Below are positions 1-10,768 of a stretch of 64,000 nt of DNA, piece by piece. Source of the DNA: Kordia sp. SMS9 (lineage in GTDB: Bacteria; Bacteroidota; Bacteroidia; Flavobacteriales; Flavobacteriaceae). The stretch lies in contig NZ_CP031153.1 of assembly GCF_003352465.1 (NCBI RefSeq), positions 3,682,001 through 3,746,000 on the forward strand, written 5' to 3'. The position numbers and the translations under genes are program-made. Every line of letters starts with the position of its first letter. The stretch's first letter is position 1. Under the pieces are notes generated by a model. It ran no database searches and was not told where the DNA came from. It saw only the letters and a list, made by a program, of their open reading frames with translations.

Positions 1-2
1 AC

Positions 3-2042
3 AAAACAAACTTTTACACTGCGTTGTATCACACGATGCTTGCGCCAAATCTATACCAAGATGTAGATGGTCGTTACCGCGATATGGACATGAAAATTCA
101 TCAGTCTAACGATCACACACATTATACGGTTTTCTCGTTGTGGGATACGTATCGTGCGGCACATCCGTTGTATACGATTATTGAACAAGAGCGCACGAAC
201 GATTTTATTAAAACGTTTATTAAAAAATACGAATCGGGTGGCATCATGCCCATTTGGGATGTATCCGCGAATTACACAGGTTGTATGATTGGGTATCACG
301 CCGTTCCTGTCATTGCAGATGCGTACATGAAAGGCATTCGCGACTATGATGTAGACAAAGCTTTTGAAGCCATGAAACATAGTGCGACGCGTGATAAATT
401 AGGCTTGGACTCTTATAAGAAATTAGGCTACATTCCTGTAGAAAAGGAATCGGAGTCGGTTTCTAAAACCTTAGAATATGCGTATGACGATTGGACCATT
501 GCGGAAATGGCAAAAGCCATGGGAAAGACAAACGATTACGAAACCTTCATTAAACGTGCACAATTCTACAAAAATGTATACGATCCAGCAACACAGTTTA
601 TGCGCGGACGTTTCCGAAACACATGGTTTGCACCGTTTGATCCGTACGAAGTCAATTTTAACTACACGGAAGCCAATTCGTGGCAATACAGCTTTTATGT
701 ACCGCAAGATGTTTCTGGTTTTATAGAATTGTTGGGCGGAAAAGACAAATTAGAAGCACAATTAGACAAATTATTCACGGCAAAACAAGCAACTTCAGGA
801 CGCAATCAGGCAGATATTACAGGATTGATTGGACAATATGCACACGGAAACGAACCGAGTCACCACATGGCATATTTGTATAATTTCATCAACAAACCTG
901 CAAAAACACAGCAATATGTGCATCAAATCTTAACCACACTTTACAAAAACGAACCTGACGGCGTTTCGGGCAATGAAGATTGTGGACAAATGAGCGCGTG
1001 GTATGTATTGAGCAGTTTAGGATTCTATTCCGTAACGCCAGGAAGCAACGAATACATCATTGGAACGCCGTTGTTTGACAAAGCCACCATCAATCTTGAA
1101 AATGGCACAACGTTTACCATAACTGCGAAAAATCTCTCGAAAGAGAACATATATATCAAAGCAGCCACATTGAATGGAGAAGTGTATTCAAAATCATTTA
1201 TTGAGCATGAAGCGATTCTAAATGGAGGAAATTTAGTTTTTGAAATGACCAACGAGCCAACCAATTGGGGAACGCAAGACGAACACATTCCGATCACGGA
1301 AATTACACAACACAAAATAGTGCCGTCACCATTTATAGCCAAAGGTGCTATTGCGTTTAAAGGAAATACGGAAGTAACTTTACAAACAGTTGATAAAGAT
1401 GCTACTATTTTTTACAAATTGATGAATCCAGTGCAAGCTGCGATGCCAGATTTTAAGGAATACACGAAACCGTTTGCAATCTCTGAAATGAGTTTCTTGG
1501 AAGTATATGCGCAACGTGACGATGAAAAGAGTCCCACAATTGCGACAACATTCTTTAAAATTGATCCGAATTTAAAAATAAAACTCGAAACAGAATACGC
1601 AAATCAATACAATGCGGGTGGACAAAACGCGCTGATTGACGGCATTTTAGGAACAGAAGATTTCCGAACTGGAACGTGGCAAGGCTATTTTGATAAAGAT
1701 GTGATTGCTACGGTCGATTTAGGAAAAGTAAAACCAATCAATACGATTCAAGTAAATTTCTTGGAAGATCAGAAAAGCTGGATATTTCTTCCAACCGAAG
1801 TTGAATGTTACGTGAGCGACAATCCAAACCGTTTTTACAAATCATTACCAAAACAAACCTTTGACGTTACCAAACCCAAAGAAGGTGCACATATTAAAAA
1901 TGTAAGGTTTGATATGAGAGGCTACAGCGCACGTTATGTAAAAATTGTAGCAAAAAAATTAGGTGTTTTACCAGCATGGCATTTGGGGCACAAACACGAT
2001 GGACGCAGTTGGTTGTTTGTGGACGAAATAGAAATAAAATAA
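3..2042 (+). CDS. GH92 family alpha-mannosidase, 5'-truncated by window edge
   Basis: The reading frame is open from the first bases of the window, so the true start lies upstream and about 680 residues are visible. The visible part begins inside the GH92 catalytic domain: FYTALYHTMLAPN, then DVDGRYR, later GNEPSHHMAYLY and GNEDCGQMSAWYVLSSLGFY, all typical of this calcium-dependent exo-alpha-mannosidase family. After about residue 430 comes a small beta domain like the chitobiase/hexosaminidase C-terminal module, then a discoidin (F5/8 type C)-like carbohydrate-binding domain to the end. The enzyme would trim mannose from N-glycans outside the cytoplasm. The signal peptide is not visible. 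The next two genes on the same strand, a glycosylasparaginase and a FucP-type permease, fit an N-glycan utilisation cluster. Family assignment is firm; the linkage cleaved is not known from sequence. Confidence 0.93.
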   Translation, partial: KTNFYTALYHTMLAPNLYQDVDGRYRDMDMKIHQSNDHTHYTVFSLWDTYRAAHPLYTIIEQERTNDFIKTFIKKYESGGIMPIWDVSANYTGCMIGYHAVPVIADAYMKGIRDYDVDKAFEAMKHSATRDKLGLDSYKKLGYIPVEKESESVSKTLEYAYDDWTIAEMAKAMGKTNDYETFIKRAQFYKNVYDPATQFMRGRFRNTWFAPFDPYEVNFNYTEANSWQYSFYVPQDVSGFIELLGGKDKLEAQLDKLFTAKQATSGRNQADITGLIGQYAHGNEPSHHMAYLYNFINKPAKTQQYVHQILTTLYKNEPDGVSGNEDCGQMSAWYVLSSLGFYSVTPGSNEYIIGTPLFDKATINLENGTTFTITAKNLSKENIYIKAATLNGEVYSKSFIEHEAILNGGNLVFEMTNEPTNWGTQDEHIPITEITQHKIVPSPFIAKGAIAFKGNTEVTLQTVDKDATIFYKLMNPVQAAMPDFKEYTKPFAISEMSFLEVYAQRDDEKSPTIATTFFKIDPNLKIKLETEYANQYNAGGQNALIDGILGTEDFRTGTWQGYFDKDVIATVDLGKVKPINTIQVNFLEDQKSWIFLPTEVECYVSDNPNRFYKSLPKQTFDVTKPKEGAHIKNVRFDMRGYSARYVKIVAKKLGVLPAWHLGHKHDGRSWLFVDEIEIK

Positions 2043-2084
2043 CGTGTAGAGTGCCGAGATATAAATGAAATACATTCATCAAGG

Positions 2085-2109
2085 CTTCTCGACTGCGCTC
2101 GAAGTGACA
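2085..2109. repeat. dispersed flavobacterial intergenic element (ctgcgctcgaag type)
   Basis: The spacer after the GH92 gene carries the imperfect palindrome cttctcgactgcgctcgaag followed by tgaca. Related words (cttcga..acgctcag) make up the 24-bp tandem array near 58.7 kb. It looks like a copy of a short dispersed repeat common between genes in Bacteroidota; that comparison is from memory. Confidence 0.55.
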
Positions 2110-2209
2110 AAATTAAATAGTATCAAAAGAAGTCAAAATACGATTGCCAGTTTTTCATTTTATTCATTTAATTTGAAACATGTGAAAGGCAGCGTTTAAA
2201 ACTAACAAC

Positions 2210-3220
2210 ATGAAACGAAGAAAGTTTATTCAAAATGCTGCATTAACAGGCTTAGGACTTACGGTAGGTGCTGCATTGACCGCTTGCGCAGATGATGAAA
2301 AATCCAAAGAAAAGGCTGCGGCTACCAAGTTTACATCTGACGTAAAACCTAGCATACCGATGGTGATTGCTACATGGAATGTGCCGAATGCCACGAAAAA
2401 AGCATGGGAAGTTATAGAAGCTGGAAATTCAGCATTGGACGCTGTAGAAAAAGGCGTAATGGTAGAAGAAGCTGACGTAAACAATCAATCGGTTGGAAAA
2501 GGCGGTTTGCCAGATAGAGATGGAAATGTAACGCTTGACGCGTGTATTATGAACAAAGATGGCGATTATGGTGCGGTTGTCTGTATCGAAAATATCAAAC
2601 ATCCAATTTCGGTCGCTAGAAAAGTGATGGAAGACACGCCACATGTGCTATTGGCAGGAAATGGCGCGAAGAAATTTGCGATAGAAAGTGGTTTTACACC
2701 AGAAAACCTTTTAACAGAAGCTTCCAAAAAAGCGTGGGAAAAATGGAAAGTTGAGGCTAAATACAAACCAATTATCAACGTAGAAAATCATGATACCATT
2801 GGAATGTTAGCGATTGATAAAAAAGGAAATATTTCTGGCGCGTGTACCACAAGCGGATTGTCTTATAAAATGCAAGGTAGAGTAGGAGATTCGGCAATTA
2901 TTGGTTCCGGATTGTTCATTGACAATGAAGTAGGCGGCGCCACCGCCACAGGAATGGGCGAGGAGGTTTTAAAAACTGTCGGAAGCTTTTTAATTGTAGA
3001 GTTGATGCGACAAGGGAAATCGCCACAAGAAGCCTGTGAAGAAGCCGTAAAACGCGTCATTAAGAAAAGTCCAAATTATAAGGATTTTCAAGTGGGCTAC
3101 ATCGCTGTCAATAAAAAAGGAGAAACGGGCGCGTATTGCATTCACGAGTGGTTCAACTATACGACGTATCAAAATGGAGAAAATGTGAATCATAAATCGG
3201 ATTTTTATAATAAGCAGTAG
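2210..3220 (+). CDS. N4-(beta-N-acetylglucosaminyl)-L-asparaginase (glycosylasparaginase), exported
   Basis: A 336-residue N-terminal nucleophile hydrolase that cleaves the GlcNAc-asparagine bond left after N-glycoprotein breakdown. The N-terminus has a twin-arginine motif (MKRRKFIQ), a hydrophobic stretch and a possible lipobox (TAC, Cys26), so Tat export and lipid anchoring are likely. The self-cleavage site is HDTIGM, with the expected cut between Asp195 and the catalytic Thr196. It is followed by the GRVGDS motif (about 223-228) and a Gly-rich GGATATGMGEE stretch, all standard for this family. Length matches family members. It sits between the GH92 mannosidase and a sugar permease on the same strand, which supports glycan salvage rather than general isoaspartyl peptidase activity. 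Confidence 0.92.
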   Translation: MKRRKFIQNAALTGLGLTVGAALTACADDEKSKEKAAATKFTSDVKPSIPMVIATWNVPNATKKAWEVIEAGNSALDAVEKGVMVEEADVNNQSVGKGGLPDRDGNVTLDACIMNKDGDYGAVVCIENIKHPISVARKVMEDTPHVLLAGNGAKKFAIESGFTPENLLTEASKKAWEKWKVEAKYKPIINVENHDTIGMLAIDKKGNISGACTTSGLSYKMQGRVGDSAIIGSGLFIDNEVGGATATGMGEEVLKTVGSFLIVELMRQGKSPQEACEEAVKRVIKKSPNYKDFQVGYIAVNKKGETGAYCIHEWFNYTTYQNGENVNHKSDFYNKQ

Positions 3221-3230
3221 TTAGATTTTA

Positions 3231-3266
3231 GTATTGAGTATTGAGTATTGAGTATTTAGTATTGAG
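3231..3266. repeat. 7-bp tandem repeat (gtattga)x5
   Basis: Five near-perfect head-to-tail copies of gtattga fill part of the 115-bp spacer. The same word recurs in the spacer at about 9603-9620. A slippage-prone simple repeat; no function visible. Confidence 0.8.
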
Positions 3267-3286
3267 AACTTTTAAAATACAAACAA

Positions 3287-3306
3287 CACTTTGACAGGCT
3301 CAGTGT
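3287..3306. repeat. dispersed element (cactttgacaggctcagtgt)
   Basis: The word cactttgacaggctcagtgt contains an interrupted inverted repeat (cact...agtg). It resembles a frequent intergenic element in Flavobacteriia, an assignment made from memory. It lies just upstream of the sugar permease gene. Confidence 0.4.
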
Positions 3307-3335
3307 AAACAAAAAACGAACAAATAACCACCAAC

Positions 3336-4649
3336 ATGAACACCAACAAATCATACAAAAGTGCTTTTATATTTTTAACATCCTTATTTTTTCTTTGGGG
3401 ATTTATTACGGTGTTAGTCGATCCACTAATTCCAAGATTGAAAGAAGTATTCGAATTGACCTATTTTCAGTCAGGATTGATACAATTTGCATTTTTTGGC
3501 GCGTATTTATTACTCTCCATTCCCGCAGGATTTATTTTGTCTAAAATTGGTTATAAAAAAGGAATCATTCTCGGTTTGATGATCATGGGAACTGGCTGTT
3601 TATTGTTTTATCCAGCAGCTTCATCACGATTGTTTGTCCTTTTTCTGTTAGCTGTATTTGTACTGGCAAGCGGAATGACCATTTTGCAAGTAGCCGCGAA
3701 TCCGTATGTTACTGCGCTTGGTTCAGAAGAAACAGCTTCAAGCCGATTGAACTTGTCGCAAGCTTTTAATTCGCTCGGAACTGCGATTGCACCTGCAATT
3801 GGCGCGATGTTTATTTTAAGTGATAAAATTAAAACGAGTGATGAAATTTCGCTATTGTCAGAAGCAGACAAAGAAGTCTATTTTGCTGCGGAAGCCTCAA
3901 ATGTGCAATTGCCATTTGTGGCAATAGGTGTGTTTACGTTGATTTTAGCTGGAATTTTTATCTATGTAAAACTGCCAAAGTTATTGCAAAAAGCGCCAAA
4001 AGGTGGATATCTCAGTTTATTGAAAAAGCCTTCGTTAGTGATGGGCGCAATCGGAATTTTTGTATACGTTGGCGCAGAAGTTGCCATCGGAAGTTATTTG
4101 ACGAATTATTTTAGAGATATGAATCTGGCAGAAGCCATCATGAACAGTCCGACAATGAAAAGCATTTCAGAATGGATTGTTGGTTCGGATTTGGCGGAAT
4201 TAGATTCAAAAGCGATTGTTGGTGCATTTGTCACATTTTACTGGTCTGGCGCGATGATCGGACGTTTTATTGGCGCGTATTTAACCAAAATATTAGATCC
4301 AGCAAAAGTATTGATTAGCTTTGCCATCGGTGCATTATTAATGATTCTCATTTCCATGAACACGGTAGGTTTTGTATCTATGTGGAGCATTCTCGCAGTT
4401 GGATTGTTTAACTCCATCATGTTTCCAACAATCTTCAGTTTGGCGTTGAGCGGATTGGACGAATTGAAACCACAAGCTTCAGGTATTTTGTGTACCATGA
4501 TTGTTGGTGGCGCCATCATTCCACCATTGTTTGGATTGTGTACAGATACCTACGGGTTTAAAACCGCATTTATTCTAGTATTGGTTTGTTATGGATATAT
4601 TCTATTTTATGGGTTTATGAAACGTAAAAAGCCCGTTGTTGCATCATAA
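3336..4649 (+). CDS. sugar MFS transporter, FucP/GluP/NagP-like
   Basis: A 437-residue polytopic inner-membrane protein with about 12 hydrophobic segments. The N-terminal LFFLWGFITVLVDPLIPRLK and the ILQVAANPYVTALG segment after TM4 are characteristic of the fucose:H+ symporter branch of the major facilitator superfamily, which includes FucP, glucose/galactose permeases and NagP. Next to a GH92 mannosidase and a glycosylasparaginase, the likely cargo is a sugar freed from N-glycans such as GlcNAc or mannose, but substrate cannot be read from sequence. The start ATG follows a spacer with no clear Shine-Dalgarno site. It could be co-transcribed with the asparaginase gene 115 bp upstream. Confidence 0.9.
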   Translation: MNTNKSYKSAFIFLTSLFFLWGFITVLVDPLIPRLKEVFELTYFQSGLIQFAFFGAYLLLSIPAGFILSKIGYKKGIILGLMIMGTGCLLFYPAASSRLFVLFLLAVFVLASGMTILQVAANPYVTALGSEETASSRLNLSQAFNSLGTAIAPAIGAMFILSDKIKTSDEISLLSEADKEVYFAAEASNVQLPFVAIGVFTLILAGIFIYVKLPKLLQKAPKGGYLSLLKKPSLVMGAIGIFVYVGAEVAIGSYLTNYFRDMNLAEAIMNSPTMKSISEWIVGSDLAELDSKAIVGAFVTFYWSGAMIGRFIGAYLTKILDPAKVLISFAIGALLMILISMNTVGFVSMWSILAVGLFNSIMFPTIFSLALSGLDELKPQASGILCTMIVGGAIIPPLFGLCTDTYGFKTAFILVLVCYGYILFYGFMKRKKPVVAS

Positions 4650-4666
4650 TCTAACGGAAAGTATGG

Positions 4667-4693
4667 TTGCCATAGTATAGTTTGCTATATTTG
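4667..4693 (+). promoter_or_regulatory. probable promoter of ligA (TTG-N16-TATATTTG)
   Basis: TATATTTG at 4686-4693 matches the Bacteroidota -7 box TAnnTTTG, with a TTG at 4667-4669 in roughly the -33 position. It lies 29 bp upstream of the ligA ATG. Confidence 0.55.
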
Positions 4694-4710
4694 TTATAAG
4701 ACTTCTATAA

Positions 4711-6720
<2,010 letters not shown>

Positions 6721-7422
6721 ATGAATTTTACAAAACCCACACATATTGCTTTTTTGATTGCTTCGGTGATTACAATGGTGGTGGCTATGTTTTTTGAAAA
6801 ATTTTATTTGATATATGCGCAGCCGTTTACAGTGTTTACAATTTTAGTCATCTATTTTGTAGAAAAAAAAGATCCTACAAGCGTGCTGTATATTTTATCG
6901 CAGCTTATTGGTTTGGTAGGTGGAATTTTGCTCATTTTAGGCATGCGTGATCATTTGAAAGCAGTTTCTATATTATTTTCGTTGTTTTATATTATCTACT
7001 TGCGATTGATGTATGTACGTAATGAAATGACAAAGCCCGAAGTGCGCACATATATGTATGTAATATTGTTTTCAATTCCTATACTATACATTTATTATAT
7101 TTTGATAAAAACTGTCTCTTCAGAGTTAAAAGATGTGGTTATCTACTTTAGTTGTTTGATGTTTTTTATGTTGAGTTACATTATTACAGCAGTATATTAC
7201 TATTTAAAAGATAAAAAACCGACCAATTTATGGATGCTGATAGCCGCTGTGAATCTTGGTTTTATGAACATTTTAATCGGTTTGAATGAATTGTACATGT
7301 ATGAAACTATTTTCACTGTAATTGTAACATTTTGCAGTGTGTGTATTCAAGTTTTTGTATTGAAATTTATGTTGCATGACAAAAATGATGATGCCAATGT
7401 ATTGAATCTGTCGGACGAATGA
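6721..7422 (+). CDS. multi-pass membrane protein, first of four tandem paralogues
   Basis: A 233-residue protein, almost entirely hydrophobic, with seven or eight predicted membrane helices. Its ATG directly follows the ligA stop codon, so it is probably translated from the same message. It shares clear motifs with the next protein: FEK..LIY..PFT, YLRLMY.(K/R)NE, and a C-terminal block NLWMLI.AVNLG.MNI followed by NELY.YE.IFTV. No catalytic motif is recognised. Overall size and layout recall YhhN/TMEM86 (lysoplasmalogenase-like) proteins, but this is a weak guess. The charged tail (HDKNDDANVLNLSDE) is probably cytoplasmic. Confidence 0.75.
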   Translation: MNFTKPTHIAFLIASVITMVVAMFFEKFYLIYAQPFTVFTILVIYFVEKKDPTSVLYILSQLIGLVGGILLILGMRDHLKAVSILFSLFYIIYLRLMYVRNEMTKPEVRTYMYVILFSIPILYIYYILIKTVSSELKDVVIYFSCLMFFMLSYIITAVYYYLKDKKPTNLWMLIAAVNLGFMNILIGLNELYMYETIFTVIVTFCSVCIQVFVLKFMLHDKNDDANVLNLSDE

Positions 7423-8108
7423 AATATACACAACCAATTTATATAGCATTTTTCACAATAGCATTCATTTCGTTATTGGTAGCGCTATTTTTTGAGAAAC
7501 AAGATTTGTTGTATGTATATCCATTTACCTTTATTGCCATTGCGATTGCGTATGTAATGGAAAGAAAAAAACGGATAAGTATTACTTTTTTATCAGCACT
7601 TTTTTTTGGATTGTGCGGAGGTATTTTTTTGATTTTAGATTTTAAAGAAGCTATTCCTATGATTTCTATTTGTATTTCCATTTTTTACCTTTTGTATTTG
7701 CGACTCATGTATTTGAAGAATGAAAGAAAGAAAGCACATGGAAAAACATATGTAAGTCTGCTGTTCATTTTTATTCCGGTACTCTATATCTATGATCGTG
7801 TTTTTTGTTTGGTATATGAAGAAATACATAATGGATTTGTCTATTTTACAGTAATGGCAGTGTGTATGTTGGTTTATATTATGGCTGCGATTTATTATTA
7901 TTTGCGTACTAAGAATCAATCGAATTTATGGATGCTGATTACCGCCGTAAATTTGGGAATTATGAATATTATTGTCATCATCAATGAATTGTATGTATAC
8001 GAACGCATATTTACGGTGATGGCTATTTTTTGTAGTAATTTGATGTTATTCTTTTCCATAAAATTTATGTTGGAAGAAGATACCAATGTGCTTACAGAAG
8101 TAGTTTAG
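7419..8108 (+). CDS. multi-pass membrane protein, second of four tandem paralogues
   Basis: A 229-residue protein closely related to its upstream neighbour, with the same FEK..LLYVYPFT start, FYLLYLRLMYLKNE centre and NLWMLITAVNLGIMNI...NELYVYERIFTV end. Its start overlaps the previous stop by four bases (ATGA), which suggests translational coupling. Seven or eight hydrophobic helices and a short acidic tail (EEDTNVLTEVV) are visible. Function is unknown. The pair looks like a recent tandem duplication, while genes three and four of the array are more divergent. Confidence 0.75.
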   Translation: MKYTQPIYIAFFTIAFISLLVALFFEKQDLLYVYPFTFIAIAIAYVMERKKRISITFLSALFFGLCGGIFLILDFKEAIPMISICISIFYLLYLRLMYLKNERKKAHGKTYVSLLFIFIPVLYIYDRVFCLVYEEIHNGFVYFTVMAVCMLVYIMAAIYYYLRTKNQSNLWMLITAVNLGIMNIIVIINELYVYERIFTVMAIFCSNLMLFFSIKFMLEEDTNVLTEVV

Positions 8109-8192
8109 TAGTATAAAAATAGCATTAATTAGTAAGCATATAGAAGTATTAAAATTAATTAAACATGAGCATAACAGTAAAATCATTCGTAA

Positions 8193-8879
8193 ATGTCTAA
8201 GCAAAAAATCCTTACATATTTGTACTTTACTCTTTTAGTGTTAGATGTATTCGGAATTGTGTATCCTGAAATCATTTATAGGAAGTATGTAACATTTTTG
8301 CCTTTTCCTATATTAATGCTCTTGTATTTTGTTTCTTTAAAAAAGATGAACTGGCTATATACAATAGCCTTATTCAGTACTTTTTTAGGAATTCTCTTTT
8401 TTAAACTTTCTATGCATTTTAAAATTGCTTTGATATTTTACGGAATTGGAGTTTGTATCTATGTGGTTTTAGCACTCAAAACCGCAATAGTGATTCCTAC
8501 ACAGACTATTTTTAAGGCAACAATTCCTTTTCTAATAGTATATCTAGTGCCACTATTTTTGTACTATGAAGCAGTAAATTTTGAAATCTTCAACTATATA
8601 TTGTTTTATGTATTCTTCGTCGGATTATTTGTTTTCATTTCTGTGTTAATTTACATTCATCAACAAAACAGAACGAACTTGTGGTTATTTAGCTCAGGCA
8701 TTATCTTCTTAATTTCTACTATTATTCATGGATATCATCTTTTTATAGAGCAACTTGACGTGTTACGTGTTGGAATCGTTATCACATTTCTCATCATGCA
8801 TTATACAATGTATCGCTATGTAATTTTACAGCAAATAAATGCAATGTCTCAAAATCAACCTAAAGTACACTCAAAATAA
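8193..8879 (+). CDS. multi-pass membrane protein, third of four tandem paralogues
   Basis: A 228-residue, very hydrophobic protein with about seven or eight helices. The N-terminal LDVFGIVYPEIIYRKY...PFPILMLLYF block resembles the fourth protein, and a TNLWLF motif occupies the place of NLWML in the first two. It is separated from the second gene by 84 bp of AT-rich sequence, so it may have its own promoter. No enzyme motif is recognised. A relation to the YhhN family is possible from the paired helices and the conserved proline after RKY, but is unproven. Confidence 0.7.
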   Translation: MSKQKILTYLYFTLLVLDVFGIVYPEIIYRKYVTFLPFPILMLLYFVSLKKMNWLYTIALFSTFLGILFFKLSMHFKIALIFYGIGVCIYVVLALKTAIVIPTQTIFKATIPFLIVYLVPLFLYYEAVNFEIFNYILFYVFFVGLFVFISVLIYIHQQNRTNLWLFSSGIIFLISTIIHGYHLFIEQLDVLRVGIVITFLIMHYTMYRYVILQQINAMSQNQPKVHSK

Positions 8880-8921
8880 GTGTAGGATTTCTATTCAGAA
8901 ATAAGTTACTTTGCGAAGCTC

Positions 8922-9593
8922 ATGAAAAAGATAGCCAAGCTTTTAGTCATATTACTCATTTGCATTGCTAGTGTAGATCTTCTGTGGTTTTTCTTCCCAG
9001 ATTACATCTCACGAAAGTATGCCATTGTACTGACGATTCCAGCAATTACCATTTGTTATTTTTTATATGTTGAGGTGAAAAACATCATGTATTTATTGGC
9101 GCTAACAGCGTTTATGGTAGCAGACTATTATTTCTTTATAGAAAAAAATCTTGGTATTGGAATTATAAGTAGTGGTGTTGCATTATCCATCTATGGTGTG
9201 CTTGTTTTAAAACAGTCGCATTATATTTCTACGAGAAAATTGCTCATTAGTACCGTTCCTTTTTTGACATTATACATGTTGCCATTTGTCTTTTTTGTAG
9301 ATAGAATTAAGGATGAAATTTTTGGCGAGGTCATATTTTACACCTTTGCAATTGCATATTTTGCCTTCATGTCTACCATGGCATTCATTAGCAAAAGAAC
9401 AAAAGTCACCAAAACATTACTGTTGGCAGGCTTATCAACGGCATTCATGGGTGTTTTATTTGGAGCGTTTTTATTTGTGGAAAGAAAACCAATGTATTCC
9501 ATGTTTGCCAATCTGCTTTTTGTGTATTCACACTACAAAATGTGGCAATATATCATTATTAAAGATGCTTCTGAAACTGTTGAGGAAGTGTGA
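8922..9593 (+). CDS. multi-pass membrane protein, fourth of four tandem paralogues
   Basis: A 223-residue membrane protein with about seven or eight helices. SVDLLWFFFPDYISRKYAIV at the N-terminus aligns by eye with LDVFGIVYPEIIYRKYVTFL of the third protein, including the F/Y-P-(E/D) and RKY positions. The C-terminus keeps HYKMWQYIIIK, comparable to HYTMYRYVILQ of protein three. The gap to the third gene is 42 bp. Function is unknown. A 246-bp spacer made of repeated words follows. Confidence 0.7.
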   Translation: MKKIAKLLVILLICIASVDLLWFFFPDYISRKYAIVLTIPAITICYFLYVEVKNIMYLLALTAFMVADYYFFIEKNLGIGIISSGVALSIYGVLVLKQSHYISTRKLLISTVPFLTLYMLPFVFFVDRIKDEIFGEVIFYTFAIAYFAFMSTMAFISKRTKVTKTLLLAGLSTAFMGVLFGAFLFVERKPMYSMFANLLFVYSHYKMWQYIIIKDASETVEEV

Positions 9594-9839
9594 AGGTAGT
9601 TGGGAGTATTGAGTATTGAGAAGTTTCAAAGCGCAGTTTAAAAGTTTATAGGTTTAGTAGTTTAAGTTTCAAACAAAAAGACGAATTAACGAATAACGAA
9701 AATCAAATTATAAATGTTGAATGCTAAATTTTAAATGTAAAAAGTAATTCAACAGAAAACAGACAACACACAACAGGTGCAAAGCGACCAGAACCCAAAA
9801 GCGAAGCGACCTAACACCTAAAACCCAATTCCCAAAAAA
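9594..9839. other. repeat-word spacer between convergent genes
   Basis: The spacer contains gagtattgagtattgag (shared with 3231-3266), ttataaatgttgaatg (shared with about 46561-46577) and gcaaagcgacc/gcgaagcgacc (shared with about 46808-46819). It has no open gene and no clear hairpin terminator. It looks like accumulated short intergenic words, not a coding or RNA feature. Confidence 0.6.
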
Positions 9840-10757
9840 CTACACCACAATCGACTTCCCATTGGCAATTACATTTTTCTCGTCGTCAAAATAAAAATCT
9901 ACGCGTCCCACATAAATGCCATAAGCACCAACTTGATTGACTAATACAGATTCTCCTTTGCTGTTTTTTTCTATCGTAGGTTTTGGTAAAAATGTATGTG
10001 TATGTCCTCCAATAATCAAGTCGATATCTTTGGTAGCCCGCGCCAATTTCAAATCAGACGGACGTTCTGGGTTTCGTTTGTAATGATAGCCAATGTGTGA
10101 TAAACAAATGACCAAATCACATTTTTCTTCTTCTTTTAAGATGCGACTCATATCTTGCGCCTTCTCAATAGGATCATTGTACACAGTTTCTTTATACATG
10201 CGCTTGTCTACCAAACCTTCTAACTTTACACCAAGCCCAAAAATTCCAATCTTAATGCCATCTTTCTTAAAAATTTTATAGGGTTTTACATGCGTATCTA
10301 AAACAGTGTTTTTAAAGTCATAATTGGCAGAAACAAAATCAAAGTTCGCATTCGGTAATTGCGCGTACAATCCGTCAATACCATTGTCATAATCGTGATT
10401 TCCAATCGTTGCCAAATCGTACTTCATCATGCTCATCAGCTTAAATTCCAATTCGCCGCCATAATAATTAAAATACGGCGTTCCTTGAAAAATATCACCT
10501 GCATCTAGCAATAATGTATTTGGGTTTTCCTTTCGGATATTAGCAATCAAACTCGCTCTACGTGCGGCACCACCTTGATTTGGATTTCGTGGATGATTCG
10601 CGCCAAACGGATCAATATGACTGTGTACGTCGTTCGTATGTAAAATGGTAATATGTTTCTTTGCGGAACTCGCTGTAAAACTTTGTAAAGACAAACCTCC
10701 TAATGTCACAAAAGCACTAGAAGCCAACGAATTTTGTATAAAATCTCTTCTCTTCAT
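9840..10757 (-). CDS. metallophosphatase, N-terminal half of a 5'-nucleotidase (UshA-like), Tat-exported
   Basis: A 305-residue calcineurin-like phosphoesterase. The N-terminus carries a twin-arginine signal (MKRRDFIQ) followed by a hydrophobic stretch. The metal-binding motifs are intact: HTNDVHSH, LLDAGDIFQG, TIGNHDYDNG and IIGGHTHTF. These are the dimetal site of the UshA/CpdB 5'-nucleotidase superfamily. The usual C-terminal nucleotide-binding domain is absent; the gene just upstream in the operon (11 bp away) encodes exactly that domain as a separate lipoprotein. The two probably form one periplasmic or surface nucleotidase. The break is clean with separate signals, so it is a split gene pair, not a frameshift. 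Confidence 0.93.
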   Translation of the reverse strand: MKRRDFIQNSLASSAFVTLGGLSLQSFTASSAKKHITILHTNDVHSHIDPFGANHPRNPNQGGAARRASLIANIRKENPNTLLLDAGDIFQGTPYFNYYGGELEFKLMSMMKYDLATIGNHDYDNGIDGLYAQLPNANFDFVSANYDFKNTVLDTHVKPYKIFKKDGIKIGIFGLGVKLEGLVDKRMYKETVYNDPIEKAQDMSRILKEEEKCDLVICLSHIGYHYKRNPERPSDLKLARATKDIDLIIGGHTHTFLPKPTIEKNSKGESVLVNQVGAYGIYVGRVDFYFDDEKNVIANGKSIVV

Positions 10758-10768
10758 TCTAATTAAGG

